Assembly (NCBI GenBank): GCA_937957805.1
Contig: CALFXW010000068.1
Span: forward strand, 1-8,938
Direction of reading: 5' to 3'
DNA: 8,938 nucleotides
Origin: an uncultured Sphingopyxis sp.
Lineage (GTDB): Bacteria; Pseudomonadota; Alphaproteobacteria; Sphingomonadales; Sphingomonadaceae
Made by a program: the position numbers and the translations under genes
The notes under the pieces: model-generated
Database searches by the model: none
Told to the model about the DNA's origin: nothing
What the model saw: only the letters and a program-made list of their open reading frames with translations
Shown: one piece after another, positions 5,700-8,938 of the stretch
How positions within the stretch are numbered: the first letter of the stretch is position 1
Layout: each line of letters starts with the position of its first letter

Positions 5700-7052
5700 A
5701 TGAACCGGCGGGAAGTCTTGTTTTCGGGCGGCATGGGCTTGGCGGCGAGTGTCGCTGCCCCCGCGCTGGGGCGCAGGCGCGGTGCATCGCGCCTGCGGGT
5801 CGGCATGATCGGCACGGGTGCGCGCGGGCGCGTCCATCTGCACGAAATATTGCGCCGCGATGATGTCGATGTCACCGCGATTGCCGACATCGACCCCTAT
5901 GTCATTGATGCAGCACTCGGCCAGTTTGATGCTGCCGCCAAGCCGCGCCCGCGCGTGTTCACGGGTGATGCGGATGCGTGGCGCGCGATGCTGGTACGCG
6001 GCAGCATCGATGCCGTTTTCATCGTTACGCCGTGGGAGGATCATAAGGCGATGGCGATTGCCGCGATGGAAGCTGGCGTCGCGGTTGGCTGCGAAGTTGT
6101 CGCGGGGATCAGCCTGCAAGACCATTGGGACGTGCTCGACACCCAATTGCGCACCCAGACCCCCTATATGCTGCTCGAAAATGTGTGTTTCCGGCGTGAC
6201 GTCATGGCGGTGCTTCACATGGTGCGGCAGAATATGTTCGGGGAGATTTTGCATCTGGAGGGCGGCTATCAGCATGATTTGCGCAATGTGAAATTCAACA
6301 GCGGCGTGCCCGGCCGCCCCTATGGCGGGGGTGCGGAATTTGGCGCGGCTGGCTGGTCGGAGGCGCGCTGGCGCACCGACCATAGTGTGCGCCGCAATGG
6401 GGATTTATACCCCAGCCATGGCATTGGCCCGTGCGCTATGTGGGCCAATATCAACCGGGGTAATCGTTTCACGCGGCTCACCAGTTTTGCGAGCAAGGCG
6501 CGCGGGCTGCACGAATATGTCGTGGCAATGGGCGGGGCAAACCACCCCAATGCGTCGGTGCGCTTTGCCCTGGGTGATGTGGTGACGACGATGATTGGTT
6601 GCGAAAATGGCGAAACCATCATGCTCAGCCACGATACTAATTCGCCGCGCCCATATAGTCTGGGGTTCCGTGTGCAGGGCACGCGCGGGCTGTGGATGGA
6701 CGTCAACCAGTCGCTTTATATAGAGGGGGTCAGCGCGGAGCCACACCGCTGGCAGGGGGCGGCCGACATGCTGGCGGCGAACGACCACCCGCTCTGGCGG
6801 CGCTATGCCGACCGTGCGGCAGGGGCGGGCCATGGCGGGATGGACTGGTTCGTCATCAACGCCTTTATCGAGGCACTAAAGGCGGGTGATCCCATGCCGA
6901 TCGATATATATGATGCCGTGACGTGGAGCGCGATTACCCCCTTGTCCGAACAATCCATCGCCAATGCTAACCAGACGATCGATTTCCCGGATTTTACACG
7001 CGGGGCTTGGCGGACGCGCGAACAGCATTTCGCAATGGGGGAGAATTATTAG
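5700..7052 (+). CDS. GH109-type NAD-dependent glycosidase (Gfo/Idh/MocA fold) with Tat signal
   Basis: 450-residue protein strongly resembling the GH109 alpha-N-acetylgalactosaminidases (Elizabethkingia type), which use bound NAD in a redox-assisted glycoside cleavage. An N-terminal twin-arginine segment NRREVLF plus a hydrophobic stretch (7-24) suggests export, folded and with cofactor, through Tat. The Rossmann motif GTGARG is at 38-43, followed by IADIDPY and TPWEDH. GH109 landmarks: LLENVCFRRDVM (158-169), GGYQHDLR (188-195), NGDLYPSHGIGP (233-244), NRGNR, FASKARGL and GAGHGGMD (375-382). Glu160, Tyr190, Tyr237 and His240 fall where I recall the active-site residues of the Elizabethkingia enzyme. 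The start is the ATG at 5700, with GGGGGAG seven bases upstream; the in-frame ATG at 5661 would bury the Tat motif. It lies opposite to the trp genes, dividing trpF from trpB. The sugar specificity is not provable from sequence. Confidence 0.88.
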   Translation: MNRREVLFSGGMGLAASVAAPALGRRRGASRLRVGMIGTGARGRVHLHEILRRDDVDVTAIADIDPYVIDAALGQFDAAAKPRPRVFTGDADAWRAMLVRGSIDAVFIVTPWEDHKAMAIAAMEAGVAVGCEVVAGISLQDHWDVLDTQLRTQTPYMLLENVCFRRDVMAVLHMVRQNMFGEILHLEGGYQHDLRNVKFNSGVPGRPYGGGAEFGAAGWSEARWRTDHSVRRNGDLYPSHGIGPCAMWANINRGNRFTRLTSFASKARGLHEYVVAMGGANHPNASVRFALGDVVTTMIGCENGETIMLSHDTNSPRPYSLGFRVQGTRGLWMDVNQSLYIEGVSAEPHRWQGAADMLAANDHPLWRRYADRAAGAGHGGMDWFVINAFIEALKAGDPMPIDIYDAVTWSAITPLSEQSIANANQTIDFPDFTRGAWRTREQHFAMGENY

Positions 7053-7058
7053 CGACGG

Positions 7059-7685
7059 CTAATCACCCTGCGCCGCGCGAATGAAGGCGGCGATTTTGGC
7101 GCTGTCCTTTGCGCCGCCCGTTTCGACGCCGGAGGATACATCGACCGCGTCTGCACCGCTTTGGTCGATGGCTTGGGCGACATTATCCGGGTTCAACCCG
7201 CCGGCCAGAAACCACGGCAAAGCGTGGCGCGCGGCGGGCAATAATGTCCAGTCAAAGGCAAGGCCGTGGCCGCCGGTCAGGCTTGCCCCCGCGGGCGGCT
7301 TGGCGTCGTAGAGGATATGGCTGGCCGCGCCAGCAAAGGCGGCGGCTTGGCCAAAATCGGCGCGTTCGCGGATACCCACGGCTTTCCACACATCCCCGCC
7401 CAGATGCGCGGCAAAGGCTGGGCTTTCCGCGCCGTGTAACTGCACGGTATCGATGCCGGTCAGGCGACGGATGCGGGTGATTTCGGCAGCTTGGGCATCG
7501 ACGAACAGGGCAACCGGCGTAATGCGCCCTGCTGCGCGCGCGACCAAGGCGGCGGCGGCTTCGGGCGAGACATAGCGCGGGCTGGCGGGGCAAAAGTTAA
7601 GGCCGATGTGGCTTGCCCCTGCGATAATGGCGGCATCCAGTGCGTCGGGCGTCGTGATGCCACAGATTTTGACGCGGATGGGCAT
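7059..7685 (-). CDS. trpF: Phosphoribosylanthranilate isomerase
   Basis: TIM-barrel enzyme of tryptophan synthesis that isomerises N-(5-phosphoribosyl)anthranilate to the deoxyribulose form. It is 208 residues from the ATG at 7685, a normal length. The N-terminal VKICGIT carries the catalytic cysteine Cys8. The general acid aspartate is Asp127 in HILYDAKPP. Also visible are VQLHG, LAGGLNPDNV and the C-terminal phosphate-binding VDVSSGVE. The ATG is 8 bases after the pyrF stop with no evident Shine-Dalgarno sequence, suggesting re-initiation by ribosomes leaving pyrF. Its stop (TAG, 7061-7059) is 6 bases from the converging GH109 stop, with no terminator visible between them. In related genomes trpB usually follows directly; here it is more than 1.4 kb further on. 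The open frame upstream of 7685 overlaps pyrF and is not TrpF-like. Confidence 0.95.
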   Translation of the reverse strand: MPIRVKICGITTPDALDAAIIAGASHIGLNFCPASPRYVSPEAAAALVARAAGRITPVALFVDAQAAEITRIRRLTGIDTVQLHGAESPAFAAHLGGDVWKAVGIRERADFGQAAAFAGAASHILYDAKPPAGASLTGGHGLAFDWTLLPAARHALPWFLAGGLNPDNVAQAIDQSGADAVDVSSGVETGGAKDSAKIAAFIRAAQGD

Positions 7686-7693
7686 GGGTTGGC

Positions 7694-8368
7694 TTATAAG
7701 GTTGCTTCGATGGCGCGCGCCGCCTCCAACGGGTCGATGGCGCGGGTGATCGGCCGCCCGATAACCAGAATCGATGCGCCATCGCGTGCTGCCTGTGCAG
7801 GGGTCACCGCGCGTTTTTGATCCCCCATGTCGCCATGGTCGGGGCGCAGGCCGGGAACGACGTAAAAGCCTTCGGGCCACAGACGGTGGACATGCACCAG
7901 TTCATTGCCCGAACAGACGATGCCATCCAGCCCCGATTCGCGGGCGAGCAATGCCAGCCGATCCACCTGATCCACCGCGCTGCCGACCATGCCGACGTCG
8001 CGCATATCCTCCCCATCCAGGCTGGTGAGCAGCGTGACGCCGACAACGCGCGTGTGGCTGGGCGCGGCGGCCTTTGCATCCTCCATCATCGCGCGGCTAC
8101 CCGCCGCGTGCACCGTAACCACAGCGGGTTCGAGCGGCGCGATGGCGCGCATCGCCTTTGCCACCGTATTGGGGATGTCATGGAGCTTCAGGTCAAGGAA
8201 CAACGGCAGCCCCAGTTGCGCAATGGCGTGCACCCCATGGTGGCCATTGGCATAGAAAAACTCCATCCCCAGCTTATACCCGCCGACGTGACCGCGCACC
8301 TGTTTGGCCAGCGCCAGCGCACCGTCCAGATCCTGCGTATCAAGGGCGAGGTAAATGCGCGCGGTCAT
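7694..8368 (-). CDS. pyrF: Orotidine 5'-phosphate decarboxylase
   Basis: Last step of de novo UMP synthesis: decarboxylation of OMP, in the cytosol. At 224 residues it fits the short bacterial group. Active-site residues are present: Asp10 in LALD, Lys32 in GYKLGMEFF, and the charged network Asp59-Lys61-Asp64 in DLKLHDIPNT. TVHAAG, GVTLLTS, the PGLRPD loop and the C-terminal IGRPIT phosphate-binding segment follow. The ATG at 8368 overlaps the stop of the LapA-domain gene as ATGA. No separate Shine-Dalgarno sequence is seen, so coupling is likely. Confidence 0.96.
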   Translation of the reverse strand: MTARIYLALDTQDLDGALALAKQVRGHVGGYKLGMEFFYANGHHGVHAIAQLGLPLFLDLKLHDIPNTVAKAMRAIAPLEPAVVTVHAAGSRAMMEDAKAAAPSHTRVVGVTLLTSLDGEDMRDVGMVGSAVDQVDRLALLARESGLDGIVCSGNELVHVHRLWPEGFYVVPGLRPDHGDMGDQKRAVTPAQAARDGASILVIGRPITRAIDPLEAARAIEATL

Positions 8369-8652
8369 GGCGTTGGCGCTGCCGTTTCATTGCTGCTGGC
8401 AGGCGCACGTAATTGGGTGATAACCTGTTCTTGCACCGCAATTTTGCGCCCCAGTCGCCAGCGATTGCCCATGTTGAACAAAAAGGGCGGCAAAAAGCCG
8501 ATGATAAAGACCAGCAAAATCAGGATCGACAGCGGCAATTCGGCGACATAGCCCGGCCAAACCGCAACCGCGACCGGTTGACTGTTGAACAGCGCGAAAA
8601 TGGTCAGCGCGATGGCGAGGATGACCCAGCAGATGGTGCGTAAGCTTTGCAT
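8365..8652 (-). CDS. LapA-domain (DUF1049) small inner-membrane protein
   Basis: 95-residue protein with two predicted membrane helices (about 7-23 and 40-60) joined by a short loop, then a basic segment NRWRLGRK and a polar tail ending in a small Ala/Pro/Thr-rich end. The ALFNSQPVAVAVWP stretch between the helices is the typical LapA/DUF1049 signature. In E. coli LapA works with LapB in controlling LPS assembly through LpxC. No lapB-like gene is here, so its role in this organism is uncertain. It is the first gene of the pyrF-trpF transcript, overlapping pyrF by 4 bases. The ATG at 8652 has only a weak GGGA nearby. Such a gene commonly precedes pyrF/trpF in alphaproteobacteria, which supports the call. 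Confidence 0.8.
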   Translation of the reverse strand: MQSLRTICWVILAIALTIFALFNSQPVAVAVWPGYVAELPLSILILLVFIIGFLPPFLFNMGNRWRLGRKIAVQEQVITQLRAPASSNETAAPTP

Positions 8653-8716
8653 ATTTTCCCAACCCGATTTTCGGCCATGCTAACCAATTATCGGAGCGAG
8701 CGAAAGACTTTACGGT
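8653..8716 (-). promoter_or_regulatory. purB-LapA intergenic gap with a possible -10 box
   Basis: 64 bases, A/T-richer than the surroundings. On the minus strand GATAAT (8692-8687) is one mismatch from a TATAAT -10 box and would give a short leader before the ATG at 8652. I cannot find a good -35 box at the right spacing, and no terminator for purB is evident; the only stem is a 4-bp CCGA/TCGG. The gene pair could therefore also be cotranscribed. Confidence 0.2.
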
Positions 8717-8938
8717 TCAATTTACAGCCCCAAAAACCCGCGCGAAAATCGTGTCGACATGTTTCAGATGGTAATCGAGGTCGAACAGGCTTTCGAGTGC
8801 GTCGTTCGACAAAGATTTGTTGACGTCCGCATCGCCCTTTAGCAGGTCGAGCAGATTGTCCCGTCCCTCCGACTGCCAGACGCGCATGGCGTTACGCTGA
8901 ACGAGCGCATAGCTTTCTTCGCGGCTGAGGCAGATCGG
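8717..8938 (-). CDS. purB: Adenylosuccinate lyase, C-terminal 73 residues (rest outside window)
   Basis: The frame is open from the right edge of the window to TGA at 8719-8717. It reads LSREESYALVQRNAMRVW near the start and LFDLDYHLKHVDTIFARVFG at the end. These are the closing helices typical of the shorter bacterial PurB type (with YHLKHVDTIF near the C-terminus). PurB cleaves adenylosuccinate to AMP and SAICAR to AICAR in purine synthesis. The catalytic residues lie upstream, outside the window, so only the tail can be judged. No frame damage is seen. Confidence 0.88.
   Translation of the reverse strand, partial: PICLSREESYALVQRNAMRVWQSEGRDNLLDLLKGDADVNKSLSNDALESLFDLDYHLKHVDTIFARVFGAVN

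Noticed and set aside
5606..5890. N-terminal extension of trpB to 5890
   Set aside because: The added residues are Arg/Pro-rich antisense of the GH109 gene, while TrpB homology begins at about 5605.
5565..6383. Open frame of 272 codons on the minus strand within the GH109 gene
   Set aside because: It overlaps a well-supported gene and the trpB start, with no recognisable domain and a composition typical of a shadow frame.
1..7052. A peptidoglycan/amino-sugar recycling locus formed by the AmpG-like permease and the GH109 enzyme
   Set aside because: The two genes are more than 4.7 kb apart, separated by unrelated housekeeping genes, with no shared control visible.
7686..7880. N-terminal extension of trpF to 7880
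   Set aside because: It overlaps the pyrF 3' end in another frame. The conserved VKICGIT start fits the ATG at 7685.

Overview
The window looks like chromosomal DNA of an alphaproteobacterium, most likely a sphingomonad (Sphingomonadales). The basis is high G+C content, the order pyrF-trpF-trpB-trpA-accD-folC that is typical of that group, and the character of the encoded proteins. This taxonomic call is an inference; no rRNA gene is present. The window is almost fully coding. There is no gap over 300 bases. The largest are about 95 bases between trpB and the divergent glycosidase gene and 64 bases between purB and the LapA-domain gene.

Layout, left to right: the 3' part of an AmpG-type muropeptide permease gene on the + strand (1-975) converges on and overlaps folC. 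A long minus-strand block then runs, in transcription order from the right edge: the 3' end of purB (8938-8717), a small LapA-domain membrane protein, pyrF, trpF, [interruption 1], trpB, [interruption 2], trpA, accD, folC. The core block makes UMP (pyrF), performs the last three steps of tryptophan synthesis (trpF, trpB, trpA), commits acetyl-CoA to fatty acids (accD) and makes folates (folC). ATGA-type 4-base overlaps join LapA/pyrF and trpA/accD, which suggests translational coupling.

Interruption 1 is a + strand gene (5700-7052) for a Tat-signal-bearing GH109-type, NAD-dependent glycosidase of the Gfo/Idh/MocA fold. It sits tail-to-tail with trpF (6 bases between stops) and head-to-head with trpB, so trpB and everything downstream probably need a promoter of their own in the short divergent gap.

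Interruption 2 is the most interesting object: a compact cassette (about 3965-4378) between the trpB stop and the trpA start. It holds one intact DUF559 (Vsr/PD-(D/E)XK-like) nuclease gene framed by two inverted 38-base repeats that match at 34 of 38 positions. Each repeat contains a 10-bp hairpin. The repeats also supply the purine-rich ribosome-binding sequences of both the nuclease gene and trpA, and the left repeat encodes the nuclease C-terminus. The nuclease stop overlaps the trpA start as ATGA. The cassette thus appears to have settled inside an essential biosynthetic operon in a way that keeps, and may control, translation of trpA.
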